Source: CADCSY01 sp038255685 (GTDB lineage: Bacteria > Actinomycetota > Acidimicrobiia > Acidimicrobiales > CADCSY01). From it: a stretch of 24,473 bases of DNA. Positions 7,754 to 15,006 of this stretch are shown piece by piece. A program made the position numbers and the translations under genes. The stretch is taken from NCBI GenBank assembly GCA_038255685.1, contig JBBSLC010000027.1, positions 1 to 24,473 on the forward strand, read 5' to 3'. The notes under the pieces were generated by a model. It had not been told where the DNA came from and searched no databases. It saw only the letters and a list, made by a program, of their open reading frames with translations. Numbering within the stretch: position 1 is the stretch's first letter; each line of letters begins with the position of its first letter.

Positions 7754-8430
7754 CCGACCCGATCCGCACCATGGAGCTGCTCGCCGGTGGCCACCGCCGC
7801 CTCGAGGCGTTCGGCTACCTCGTGCCCACCGTCGTCGAGCAGACCAACCGCGGGGAGCGGGCGTTCGACCTCTACTCCCGACTGCTCAAGGACAACATCA
7901 TCTTCCTCGGGACGCCGATCGACGACACGATCGCCAACCTGATCTCGGCACAGCTGCTGCACCTCGAGTCGGAGAACCCCGACAAGGACATCAGCATCTA
8001 CATCAACAGCCCCGGCGGTGACATCACGGCGCTGTTCGCCATCTACGACACCATGCAGTTCGTCCGTCCCGACATCGGCACCATCTGCTTCGGCCAGGCG
8101 GCTTCGGCTGCTGCTGTGCTCCTCGCAGCGGGCGCCAAGGGCAAGCGTCTGGCGCTGCCCCGGGCCCGGATCCTGCTCCACCAGCCCTACGGCCAGGCCA
8201 TGGGCCAGGCGGTCGACATCGAGCTCGCGGCCAGGGAGATCGACCGCATGCGCACGATGCTCGAGGAGATGCTCGCCGACCACACCGGCCAGTCCATCGC
8301 ACGGATCCACAAGGACACCGACCGAGACTTCATCCTGTCCGCTCCCGAAGCCAAGGAGTACGGCATCATCGACGAGGTCATCGCCACGCGCGAGAGTGCC
8401 CCGGCAGGCGCTGCGGCCATCGCGCCGTAG
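7750..8430 (+). CDS. clpP: ATP-dependent Clp protease proteolytic subunit
   Basis: This 226-residue serine protease subunit forms the barrel that degrades substrates fed by ClpX or other Clp ATPases. The catalytic triad is visible: Ser119 in GQAASA, His144 in LLHQPYG and Asp193 in TDRDFILS. YINSPGGD (84-91) and the C-terminal EYGIIDEV are family hallmarks. The ATG at 7750 overlaps the tig stop codon. An ATG at residue 8 is an alternative, and the N-terminus may be processed. Many actinobacteria carry clpP1-clpP2 in tandem here, but only one clpP is present and clpX follows 30 bases later. A second copy may exist elsewhere. The three genes form a folding and quality-control operon. Confidence 0.97.
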   Translation: MTDPIRTMELLAGGHRRLEAFGYLVPTVVEQTNRGERAFDLYSRLLKDNIIFLGTPIDDTIANLISAQLLHLESENPDKDISIYINSPGGDITALFAIYDTMQFVRPDIGTICFGQAASAAAVLLAAGAKGKRLALPRARILLHQPYGQAMGQAVDIELAAREIDRMRTMLEEMLADHTGQSIARIHKDTDRDFILSAPEAKEYGIIDEVIATRESAPAGAAAIAP

Positions 8431-8460
8431 CTGCGACCACGAGGACCGAGGGGACCACAC

Positions 8461-9738
8461 ATGGCACGGATCGGGGACGGCGGAGGGGACCTGCTCAAGT
8501 GCAGCTTCTGCGGCAAGAGCCAGAAGCAGGTCAAGAAGCTCATCGCCGGCCCCGGGGTCTACATCTGCGACGAGTGCATCGACCTCTGCAACGAGATCAT
8601 CGAGGAAGAGCTCTCCGAGACCTCCGAGCTGCACTTCGACGAGCTGCCCAAGCCCCGCGAGATCCACGAGTTCCTCGATGACTACATCGTCGGCCAGGAG
8701 CACGCCAAGCAGATCCTGTCGGTGGCGGTCTACAACCACTACAAGCGAGTCCAGCTCGGAGCGACCCACGACGGCGACGTCGAGCTGGCCAAGAGCAACA
8801 TCCTCCTCCTCGGCCCGACCGGCTGCGGCAAGACGTTGCTCGCCCAGACGCTCGCCCGCATGCTCAACGTGCCCTTCGCCATCGCTGACGCCACGGCGCT
8901 CACCGAGGCGGGCTACGTGGGCGAGGACGTCGAGAACATCCTCCTCAAGCTGATCCAGGCCGCCGACTACGACGTCAAGAAGGCCGAGACCGGGATCATC
9001 TACATCGACGAGATCGACAAGATCGCTCGCAAGAGCGAGAACCCGTCGATCACCCGCGACGTCTCGGGCGAGGGCGTGCAGCAGGCGCTCCTCAAGATCC
9101 TCGAGGGCACGACGGCCTCGGTCCCCCCGCAGGGCGGGCGCAAGCACCCGCACCAGGAGTTCATCCAGATCGACACCACGAACATCCTGTTCCTCTGCGG
9201 CGGCGCCTTTGCCGGCATCGAGAAGATCATCGAGGGCCGCACCGGCAAGAAGGGCGTGGGCTTCGCCGCCGACATCCGTCCGGCCAACGACGCCGAGCTC
9301 GGGGCGATCCTGACCAAGGTCCTCCCCGAGGACCTGCTCAAGTTCGGTCTCATCCCGGAGTTCATCGGTCGCCTCCCCGTCATCGGGGCGGTGTCGAGCC
9401 TCGATCGCGAGGCGCTGGTGAACATCCTCGTCGAGCCGAAGAACGCGCTCATCAAGCAGTACCAGAAGCTCTTCGAGTTCGAAGACGTCGAGCTCGAGTT
9501 CACCGACGACGCGCTCGAGGCCGTGGCCGAGCAGGCCATGCTCCGTGGGACGGGTGCCCGTGGCCTGCGGGCGATCCTGGAGGAGGTGCTGCTCAACGTG
9601 ATGTACGACCTCCCGAGCCGCACCGACATCGGCAAGTGCGTGATCGATCGCACCGTGGTGCTCGAGAAGGTCAACCCCACGCTGGTGCCCCGGACCGAGA
9701 CGCCTCGGGCCCAGCGCCCTCGGCGCGCTGCGTCTTAG
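8461..9738 (+). CDS. clpX: ATP-dependent Clp protease ATP-binding subunit ClpX
   Basis: The 425-residue AAA+ unfoldase is full length. An N-terminal zinc-binding domain has four cysteines (C14, C17, C36, C39). The AAA+ module has Walker A GPTGCGKT (118-125), Walker B IIYIDEID (179-186), and the pore-adjacent GYVGEDVENI (151-160). KKGVGF matches the IGF-type loop that docks onto ClpP, and GARGLRAILEE is the sensor-2 region. It recognises tagged substrates, unfolds them and threads them into ClpP. A good Shine-Dalgarno (GAGGGG, 8448-8453) stands seven bases before ATG. It lies 30 bases after clpP in the same operon, and a hairpin follows at 9795-9812. Confidence 0.98.
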   Translation: MARIGDGGGDLLKCSFCGKSQKQVKKLIAGPGVYICDECIDLCNEIIEEELSETSELHFDELPKPREIHEFLDDYIVGQEHAKQILSVAVYNHYKRVQLGATHDGDVELAKSNILLLGPTGCGKTLLAQTLARMLNVPFAIADATALTEAGYVGEDVENILLKLIQAADYDVKKAETGIIYIDEIDKIARKSENPSITRDVSGEGVQQALLKILEGTTASVPPQGGRKHPHQEFIQIDTTNILFLCGGAFAGIEKIIEGRTGKKGVGFAADIRPANDAELGAILTKVLPEDLLKFGLIPEFIGRLPVIGAVSSLDREALVNILVEPKNALIKQYQKLFEFEDVELEFTDDALEAVAEQAMLRGTGARGLRAILEEVLLNVMYDLPSRTDIGKCVIDRTVVLEKVNPTLVPRTETPRAQRPRRAAS

Positions 9739-9794
9739 CACGCAGGCGGTTCCGGGAGGCCCGACCACGGGTAGGCCGGCCAGACCACCGCTCC

Positions 9795-9812
9795 GGTGCG
9801 CCGTGGCGCGCC
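9795..9812 (+). terminator. Hairpin between clpX and the repeat-protein gene
   Basis: GGTGCGC and GCGCGCC can pair over seven base pairs (one T·G wobble) around a CGTG loop, 57 nt after the clpX stop codon. No T-run follows. Terminators without a U-tract are common in high-GC actinobacteria, but this could also be a processing or attenuation hairpin. Confidence 0.35.
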
Positions 9813-9841
9813 CGGGGCCTGACGAAGCGGGAGAACAGACG

Positions 9842-10591
9842 ATGCGCAAGCTCTGGAAGGGTGTGCTGCTCGGCGGTGCCGTCGGTGCCGGTGTGCGCCT
9901 CGTGCAGGACGTCCGCAGTGACGAGGCCGGTGACGACCTCGGCGCCCGTGTCGGCAAGGCCGCAGCGGAGGCAGCCCTCGTCGGTGGGGTCCTGGGGTGG
10001 TTCCTCGATCGACGTGATCGGAAGCGCCTCGCCGCCCTCGCGTCGTCGTCGTCGTTCTCGGCCATGCTCGCCCAGGCTGGGGAGCGGGCCGACGACGTGC
10101 GCGTCGCTGCCGACTTCGCCGTCCGCAAGGTCCAGGCCGCCGCCGAGGCAGCCCGACCTCATCTGCACGACGTGGCCGAGAGCGCTCGAGAGCGGGCCCA
10201 GCACGCGGCGGAGACGGCGAGGCCGCACGTGCTCGCCGCAGCCGAGACCGCACGGGAGCGGGCGCACCACGCAGCCGAGACGGCGCGACCGCACGTGGCG
10301 TCCGCTGCGGAGGGTGCGCGGGTGCGAGCGCTGCTCGCTGCCGAGGCGGCCAGGCCCCACGTCGCGTCGGCGACCGAGGCGGCGCGAGCGCGGGCGAGCG
10401 ATGCTGCCGACGCCGCCCGCCCTCGCGTGCAAGCTGCATCCGACGCAGCTCGCCCCCACGTGACGTCGGCCATGGAGCTCGCTGCGGCCAAGACCGCCGA
10501 CGCCGCAGAGGCGGCGCGCCCTCGCGTCGACAAGGCGCTGGGCGCCTTCGCCGACCTCGCCGAGGCCGGCCGCCAGCGGGCCAGCGCCTGA
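9842..10591 (+). CDS. Alanine/arginine-rich protein of 11-residue amphipathic repeats, unknown function
   Basis: I do not recognise a named family for this 249-residue protein. The N-terminus has two short Gly/Ala-rich hydrophobic stretches (about 8-21 and 42-55), loosely like YtxH-type proteins. From residue 93 to 235 there are 13 consecutive 11-residue units without a gap, of pattern A-R-P/E-H/R-V/A-x-x-A-A-E-T/A. Units starting with ARPH or ARPR alternate with ARxRA units, so proline recurs every 22 residues (106, 128, 150, 172, 194), then at 205 and 227. On an 11-residue helical wheel this forms one small apolar face, as in apolipoprotein, synuclein or LEA repeats. A clear Shine-Dalgarno (GGGAG, 9829-9833) lies eight bases before ATG. 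It sits where valS often lies between clpX and folC. A membrane- or protein-binding helix, or a stress role, is plausible but unproven. Confidence 0.85.
   Translation: MRKLWKGVLLGGAVGAGVRLVQDVRSDEAGDDLGARVGKAAAEAALVGGVLGWFLDRRDRKRLAALASSSSFSAMLAQAGERADDVRVAADFAVRKVQAAAEAARPHLHDVAESARERAQHAAETARPHVLAAAETARERAHHAAETARPHVASAAEGARVRALLAAEAARPHVASATEAARARASDAADAARPRVQAASDAARPHVTSAMELAAAKTADAAEAARPRVDKALGAFADLAEAGRQRASA
10118..10546 (+). repeat. Thirteen in-frame 33-bp units (11-residue repeats, 22-residue super-repeat)
   Basis: Consecutive 33-bp units encode the 11-residue repeats of the protein at 9842-10591. Paired ARPH/ARxRA units give a 66-bp super-period over the first ten units, after which two proline-type units stand side by side. 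Codons vary between copies, so this is old duplication kept at protein level rather than a recent DNA expansion. Confidence 0.9.
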
Positions 10592-10653
10592 CCTTGCCCG
10601 GCTCCGGCGATCTCAGCGAAGAGCACGGTCCCGCCGACGGGCAGGGCGACGAG

Positions 10654-12009
10654 GTGGAGGACGACGTCGTCACCACACCGCCCCTCCCCGGGGCGTGGGA
10701 TCTGACCGAGGCCCGCGCCTGGCTCGAGAGCCACGTCAACATGGAGGTGCTGGCGCCTGGGCGGGTGACGGCGCCGTCGCTCGACGCCATGCGCGAGCTG
10801 AGCGCCCTGCTCGGTGATCCCCAGGAGGCGTCGCCGGTGATCCACATCACCGGGACGAACGGCAAGGGATCGACTGCCCGTGTGGCGTCGGCGTTGCTGA
10901 GCGCCCACGATCTGGGTGTCGGGCTCTACACGAGCCCGGATCTGGAGCGGCTGAACGAGCGCATCGCCAGAGGCGAGGTGCCGATCGACGACGCGGCGCT
11001 GGCCGAGGCCCTCAGCGCCGTCGCCGCCGTCGAGTCGATGAGCGGTGTCCGCCCGAGCCGCTTCGACATCCTCACCCTCGCCGCCTTCCGGTGGTTCGCC
11101 GACATCGCCGTCGACGTCACGGTGCTCGAGGTCGGCCTGGCCGGGCGCTGGGACTCCACGAACGTCGCCGACGCCGCTGTCGCGGTGATCACCAACATCT
11201 CCCTCGACCACACCGAGGTGCTCGGCCCGACCCGGGAGCACATCGCACGGGAGAAGGCGGGCATCGTGAAGGAGGGGTCGATCCTCGTGCTGGGCGAGAC
11301 TGATCCTGACCTCCTCGCCATCTTCGAGGAGGCCGGGCCGGCCGAGCTCCTGCTCGCCGGTCGGGACTTCGAAGTGCTCGAGAACGACATCGCCGTCGGT
11401 GGCCGGGTCCTCGCCATCCGCACGCCGATGGCCACCTACGACGAGGTCTTCCTCCCCCTCCACGGCGCCCACCAGGGTGAGAACGCGATGGCGGCGATCG
11501 TCGCCGTCGAGGCGTTCTTCGGCCGTCCGACCGACCCCGAGCTGCTCCAGCTCGGGCTCGAGTCGGTCACCAACCCGGGACGCTTCGAGGTCGTCGGTCG
11601 CCAGCCCCTCGTCATCCTCGACGGCGCCCACAACGCCGCCGGCGCACATGCCGCCGCCACGACGCTCGACGACTTCGACGTCGCCGGCTCACGCTTCCTC
11701 GTCGTCGGCATGAACCAGGGTCGGGACCCCGTCGAGATGCTCGAGGTGCTCGCCGAGGGAGAGGTCGCGCTCGTCGTCGCCTGCGCCGCCGACTTCGCCC
11801 GGGCGATGCCAGCCGCCGAGGTCGCCGCCGCCGCCGAGGAGGTGGGCGTCGACGTCGTCATCGCCAAGGACGTCGGTGATGCCCTGCAGCGGGTGGGGGA
11901 GGCCGCCGGCAGTGATGACCTGATCCTCGTCACCGGGTCGCTCTACGTCGTCGGCGAGGCTCGCCGGCTGCTCGGCGTCGGTCGGCGACGCGAGCACGAG
12001 GCTCGCTGA
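10654..12009 (+). CDS. folC: Bifunctional folylpolyglutamate/dihydrofolate synthase
   Basis: The 451-residue protein belongs to the Mur-ligase-like FolC family, which joins glutamate to folates and, in bifunctional forms, to dihydropteroate. Seen motifs are the P-loop HITGTNGKGST (64-74), LEVGLAGRWDSTN (158-170), ITNISLDHTEVLGP with the following EKAGIVK, GAHQGENA, and ILDGAHNAAGAHA. Two usually conserved spots differ: the common SPHL reads SPDL (D96), and the common FFE-type motif reads RFD (136-138). The start is uncertain. GTG 10654 has AGGG seven bases upstream and is preferred. TTG 10594, three bases after the previous gene's stop codon, would add 20 acidic residues. The folC-ndk pair is conserved in actinobacteria, which supports the call. 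Confidence 0.9.
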   Translation: MEDDVVTTPPLPGAWDLTEARAWLESHVNMEVLAPGRVTAPSLDAMRELSALLGDPQEASPVIHITGTNGKGSTARVASALLSAHDLGVGLYTSPDLERLNERIARGEVPIDDAALAEALSAVAAVESMSGVRPSRFDILTLAAFRWFADIAVDVTVLEVGLAGRWDSTNVADAAVAVITNISLDHTEVLGPTREHIAREKAGIVKEGSILVLGETDPDLLAIFEEAGPAELLLAGRDFEVLENDIAVGGRVLAIRTPMATYDEVFLPLHGAHQGENAMAAIVAVEAFFGRPTDPELLQLGLESVTNPGRFEVVGRQPLVILDGAHNAAGAHAAATTLDDFDVAGSRFLVVGMNQGRDPVEMLEVLAEGEVALVVACAADFARAMPAAEVAAAAEEVGVDVVIAKDVGDALQRVGEAAGSDDLILVTGSLYVVGEARRLLGVGRRREHEAR

Positions 12010-12057
12010 AGCCCGAGGATGGCTCCTTCCGATTCGTCGGTGCGCACCATCGACCCG

Positions 12058-12063
12058 TAGCCT
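12058..12063 (+). promoter_or_regulatory. Candidate -10 box of ndk
   Basis: TAGCCT ends nine bases before the ndk ATG, and no Shine-Dalgarno lies between them, so the ndk mRNA may be leaderless. The same hexamer serves the mreB promoter. No good -35 hexamer is visible. Confidence 0.4.
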
Positions 12064-12072
12064 CGACAACTC

Positions 12073-12510
12073 ATGTCTACGAGTCGCACCTTTGTCATCT
12101 GCAAGCCCGACGCCGTCGAGCGGGGTCTCTCCGGCGAGATCATCGCCCGCCTCGAGTGCAAGGGGCTCCGCCTCGTCGCGGCTGAGCTGCGCACGATCGA
12201 CGAGGCGACGGCGACGACCCACTACGGCGAGCACGAGGGCAAGCCGTTCTTCGGCGACCTGGTCTCGTTCATCACCCGTTCGCCGGCGATGCTCCTCGTG
12301 GTGGAGGGCCCCGAGGGGACCTGGCAGATCGTGCGCACCCTCATGGGCGCGACGAACCCCAAGGAAGCGGCGCCCGGCACCATCCGAGGGGACCTCGGGA
12401 CCCTGCTCACGGAGAACCTGGTGCACGGCTCGGACTCCCAGGAGGCAGCCGACCGAGAGGTCGCGCTGTTCTTCCCATCCCTGCCGGCTGGTGTCGCCGA
12501 CAGCGCCTGA
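12073..12510 (+). CDS. ndk: Nucleoside diphosphate kinase
   Basis: The 145-residue protein is the usual length for this enzyme, which passes the gamma phosphate of ATP to other (deoxy)nucleoside diphosphates through a phosphohistidine. Visible hallmarks are FVICKPDAVERG at the N-terminus, HYGEHEGKPFF (50-60), GATNPKEAAPGTIRGD and the active-site NLVHGSDS with His118. It is cytosolic. It lies 63 bases after folC, with its own likely -10 box and no Shine-Dalgarno, so it may be transcribed both from upstream and from its own start. Confidence 0.97.
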   Translation: MSTSRTFVICKPDAVERGLSGEIIARLECKGLRLVAAELRTIDEATATTHYGEHEGKPFFGDLVSFITRSPAMLLVVEGPEGTWQIVRTLMGATNPKEAAPGTIRGDLGTLLTENLVHGSDSQEAADREVALFFPSLPAGVADSA

Positions 12511-12554
12511 TGGCAGCCGGCGACGCTCGTCGCGCCGACGACGACCGGTCGCGC

Positions 12555-12583
12555 TTGTGGGCCGACAGGTCCACACCTAGCCT
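12555..12583 (+). promoter_or_regulatory. Promoter of the mreB-mreC-mreD-mrdA-rodA operon
   Basis: TTGTGG (12555-12560) and TAGCCT (12578-12583) are separated by exactly 17 bp, the best spacing for the primary sigma factor. Transcription would start near 12590 and leave a leader of about 30 nt that carries the mreB Shine-Dalgarno. Confidence 0.6.
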
Positions 12584-12606
12584 GCAACGACCGCCCTCCC
12601 CTGCTC

Positions 12607-12611
12607 GGAGG
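12607..12611 (+). promoter_or_regulatory. Ribosome binding site that fixes the mreB start
   Basis: GGAGG lies nine bases before ATG 12621. This selects that codon over upstream in-frame codons, which lie before the promoter's likely transcription start, and over ATG 12633. Confidence 0.7.
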
Positions 12612-12620
12612 CCTGCTCGC

Positions 12621-13658
12621 ATGACCGACAGCATGTTCAGGGATCTGATGGGCCGTGACATGGCCGTCGACCTCGGCACGGCCAACACGCTCGTGTACGT
12701 GCGCGGGCGCGGGATCGTGCTGAACGAGCCCTCGGTCGTCGCCATCAACGTCCGCGACGGGCGCCCGCTCGCCGTGGGGGCCGAGGCGAAGCGGATGATC
12801 GGTCGCACACCGGCGCACATCCAGGCCATCCGGCCGCTCAAGGACGGCGTGATCGCCGACTTCGAGATCTGCGAGAAGATGCTGCGCTACTTCATCCACA
12901 AGGTGCACCAGCGCCGTTGGGTCAAGCCCCGCATGGTGATCTGCGTCCCCTCTGGCATCACCGGGGTCGAGCAGCGCGCGGTCCAGGAGGCGGCGGAGTA
13001 CGCCGGTGCCCGCAAGCCCGCCTACATCATCGAGGAGCCGATGGCCGCTGCCATCGGTGCCGGGCTGCCCGTGCAGGAGCCCACAGGCAACATGATCGTC
13101 GACATCGGTGGCGGTACGACCGAGGTCGCCGTCATCTCCCTCGGCGGCATCGTGGCGAGCCAGTCCGTGCGCGTCGCCGGTGACGAGCTCGACGAGGCGA
13201 TCATGCAGTTCATCAAGAAGGAGTACAGCCTCGCCCTCGGGGAGCGCACGGCCGAAGAGGTCAAGATGACCCTCGGCTCGGCGTGGCCCCTCGAGGAGGA
13301 GCTCACCGCCGAGATCCGGGGCCGGGACCTCGTCACCGGGCTGCCGAAGACGATCCTCACCTCCACCGAGGAGATCCGCGAGGCCATCGAGGAGCCGGTC
13401 GCCGCGATCGTCGACGCCGTGAAGGTGACCCTCGACAAGACCCCTCCGGAGCTGGCCGCCGACATCATGGAGAGCGGCATCGTGCTGGCCGGCGGCGGCG
13501 CCCTGCTGCTCGGCCTCCCCGAGCGGCTCGAGGCAGAGACCGGCATGCCGATCAGGCTCGCACCGAACCCGCTGCAGGCAGTCGCCATCGGGTCCGGGCA
13601 GTCGCTCGAGGAGTTCGAGGCGCTGAAGGGCGTCCTCTTCTCTTCCAGCGCGCACTGA
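12621..13658 (+). CDS. mreB: Rod shape-determining protein MreB (actin homologue)
   Basis: The 345-residue protein is full length for MreB. ATP-binding actin motifs are visible: phosphate-1 VDLGTANTLVYV, phosphate-2 IVDIGGGTTEVAVISLGG, and the adenosine motif VLAGGGALLLGLPERL. A short N-terminal MTDSMFRDLMGRD precedes the core. MreB polymerises under the membrane and guides the elongation machinery (MreC, MreD, RodA, PBP2) along the side wall. It is the first gene of a five-gene run and has its own promoter and Shine-Dalgarno. mreB is missing from many rod-shaped actinobacteria that grow at their poles (for example mycobacteria), so its presence with a full mre set suggests lateral wall growth or a role in sporulation-like processes. 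Confidence 0.98.
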   Translation: MTDSMFRDLMGRDMAVDLGTANTLVYVRGRGIVLNEPSVVAINVRDGRPLAVGAEAKRMIGRTPAHIQAIRPLKDGVIADFEICEKMLRYFIHKVHQRRWVKPRMVICVPSGITGVEQRAVQEAAEYAGARKPAYIIEEPMAAAIGAGLPVQEPTGNMIVDIGGGTTEVAVISLGGIVASQSVRVAGDELDEAIMQFIKKEYSLALGERTAEEVKMTLGSAWPLEEELTAEIRGRDLVTGLPKTILTSTEEIREAIEEPVAAIVDAVKVTLDKTPPELAADIMESGIVLAGGGALLLGLPERLEAETGMPIRLAPNPLQAVAIGSGQSLEEFEALKGVLFSSSAH

Positions 13659-13678
13659 CGACGGGCCCGTCCGTGGCG

Positions 13679-14503
13679 ATGTCCCGGCGGTCCGGCCGCT
13701 CCCGTCTCACCCTGGTCCTGCTCGTGCTGACCTCGATCACCGTCATCACCCTCGACTTCCGAGGTCCCGGCGGGGTGATCGGTGCGCTGCGCAGCGGTGC
13801 CGCCGACGTGCTCTCGCCGGTGCGGGGTGCAGCCGAGACCGTGTTCGGCCCCGTCGGGGACGGCCTCGCCGGCATCACCGGCTATGGCTCGCTCGAGGAC
13901 GAGAACGACGAGCTCCGTCGCCGCATCGCCGAGCTCGAGGGAGACGAGTTGCGAGGGGAGGACGCCGAGCGCGAGCTCGACGCGCTGCTCGAGCTCGAGC
14001 GGCTGGACCGCTACACCGACCTTCCGACCGTCGCTGCCCGGGTCATCGGCACCCCCATCTCGAACTTCGAGCAGACCATCCAGCTCGACCGGGGGAGCGA
14101 CGACGGCATCGGCCTGGACATGCCGGTGGTCACGGGCGCGGGGCTCGTCGGGCGAGTCGTCGACGTGTCGGGGAGCCGGTCGATCGTCCGCCTCATCACC
14201 GACCCGAGCAGCTCGGTCGGCGTGCGGCTCTCGCGCTCGGCCGATCTCGGTGTGGTCGAGGGCGTCGGCCCAGACCGGCCCCTCGACCTCGGCCTCATCG
14301 ACGTCGGGACCGACGTTCTCGAGCGCGAGCTCCTCGTGACGAGCGGCGTCGACGACAGCTTCTTCCCCGGTGGGATCCCCGTCGCACGGGTCTGGAGCGT
14401 GTCGAGCACCGAGGGGGAGCTCGAGCAGGACGTCACCGTGGAACCCGTCGTCGACCTCGACCGCCTCCGCTTCGTCGAGGTGCTGCAGACGAGGCCACGG
14501 TGA
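13679..14503 (+). CDS. mreC: Rod shape-determining protein MreC
   Basis: The 274-residue protein has an arginine-rich start, one membrane span (about 9-26), a short coiled coil (about 72-110, Glu/Leu/Arg-rich) and a beta-rich extracytoplasmic domain with the typical ARVIGTPISNFEQTIQLDRGSDDGI and GLVGRVVDVSGSRSIVRLITDP blocks. MreC links cytoplasmic MreB to PBP2 and RodA on the outer side of the membrane and activates PBP2. The gene begins 20 bases after mreB. ATG 13679 is chosen. GTG 13673, two codons upstream, is also possible, since neither has a strong Shine-Dalgarno. The GTG of mreD overlaps its stop codon. Confidence 0.94.
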   Translation: MSRRSGRSRLTLVLLVLTSITVITLDFRGPGGVIGALRSGAADVLSPVRGAAETVFGPVGDGLAGITGYGSLEDENDELRRRIAELEGDELRGEDAERELDALLELERLDRYTDLPTVAARVIGTPISNFEQTIQLDRGSDDGIGLDMPVVTGAGLVGRVVDVSGSRSIVRLITDPSSSVGVRLSRSADLGVVEGVGPDRPLDLGLIDVGTDVLERELLVTSGVDDSFFPGGIPVARVWSVSSTEGELEQDVTVEPVVDLDRLRFVEVLQTRPR

Positions 14504-15006
14504 CCATGTCCGCTCGGCTCCCGCCGCTGCTCGTCGTCGCCGTGATGCTCCACACCGCCGTGCTGCCCCAGCTGCGGGTCGCCGGCGTGGCGCCCGACCT
14601 CCTCCTCGTGCTCGGCATCGCCGCCGGCATCGCGGCGGGGCCCGACCGTGGGGCACTGGTGGGCTTCATCGCCGGGCTGCTCGCCGACTGCTTCCTCCAG
14701 ACGCCCTTCGGGCTCTCGGCGCTCACCTACAGCCTCGTCGGCTACGGGGTCGGGATGTTCCAGACGACGATCCTCCACGCAGCGGTGTGGATCCCCGTCG
14801 CCACCGCCGTGGTGGCGAGCGCCGTCGGTGTCATCCTGTTCGCCGTGGTCGGGGCGGTGGTGGGTCAGTCGCACCTCCTGAGCGGCCGCCTCCTCGAAGT
14901 CGCCGTCGTCGTCGCACTCGTCAACGGTCTGCTCATCCTCGTCGTCGCCCGCCCGGTTCGCTGGGCGACGACCGGTGACCTCGCACCCGGGCTCGTGCTG
15001 CGGTGA
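14500..15006 (+). CDS. mreD: Rod shape-determining protein MreD
   Basis: This 168-residue, strongly hydrophobic protein has about five membrane segments and the family-typical GLLADCFLQTPFGLSALTYSLVGY region. MreD is an inner-membrane partner of MreC, MreB, PBP2 and RodA. Little else can be read from it, and the call rests on length, hydrophobicity and its place between mreC and mrdA. Its GTG (14500) overlaps the mreC stop in a GTGA, and GAGG lies five bases before. ATG 14506 is an alternative start. The next gene again overlaps its stop codon in a GTGA. Confidence 0.92.
   Translation: MTMSARLPPLLVVAVMLHTAVLPQLRVAGVAPDLLLVLGIAAGIAAGPDRGALVGFIAGLLADCFLQTPFGLSALTYSLVGYGVGMFQTTILHAAVWIPVATAVVASAVGVILFAVVGAVVGQSHLLSGRLLEVAVVVALVNGLLILVVARPVRWATTGDLAPGLVLR

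Noticed and set aside
6919..10128. Very long open frame antisense to tig, clpP, clpX and the repeat gene
   Set aside because: It is the mirror of well-supported genes in a GC-rich genome where stop codons are rare. Its product is Arg/Ser-rich or compositionally odd and matches no family.
10118..10546. 33-bp periodicity taken as a CRISPR or DNA repeat array
   Set aside because: There are no spacers, the units are contiguous, and the period is kept at protein level in an open frame.
10594..10653. TTG start for folC
   Set aside because: It is possible, but TTG has no good Shine-Dalgarno and the 20 added residues are acidic and outside the conserved family start. GTG 10654 has AGGG at seven bases.
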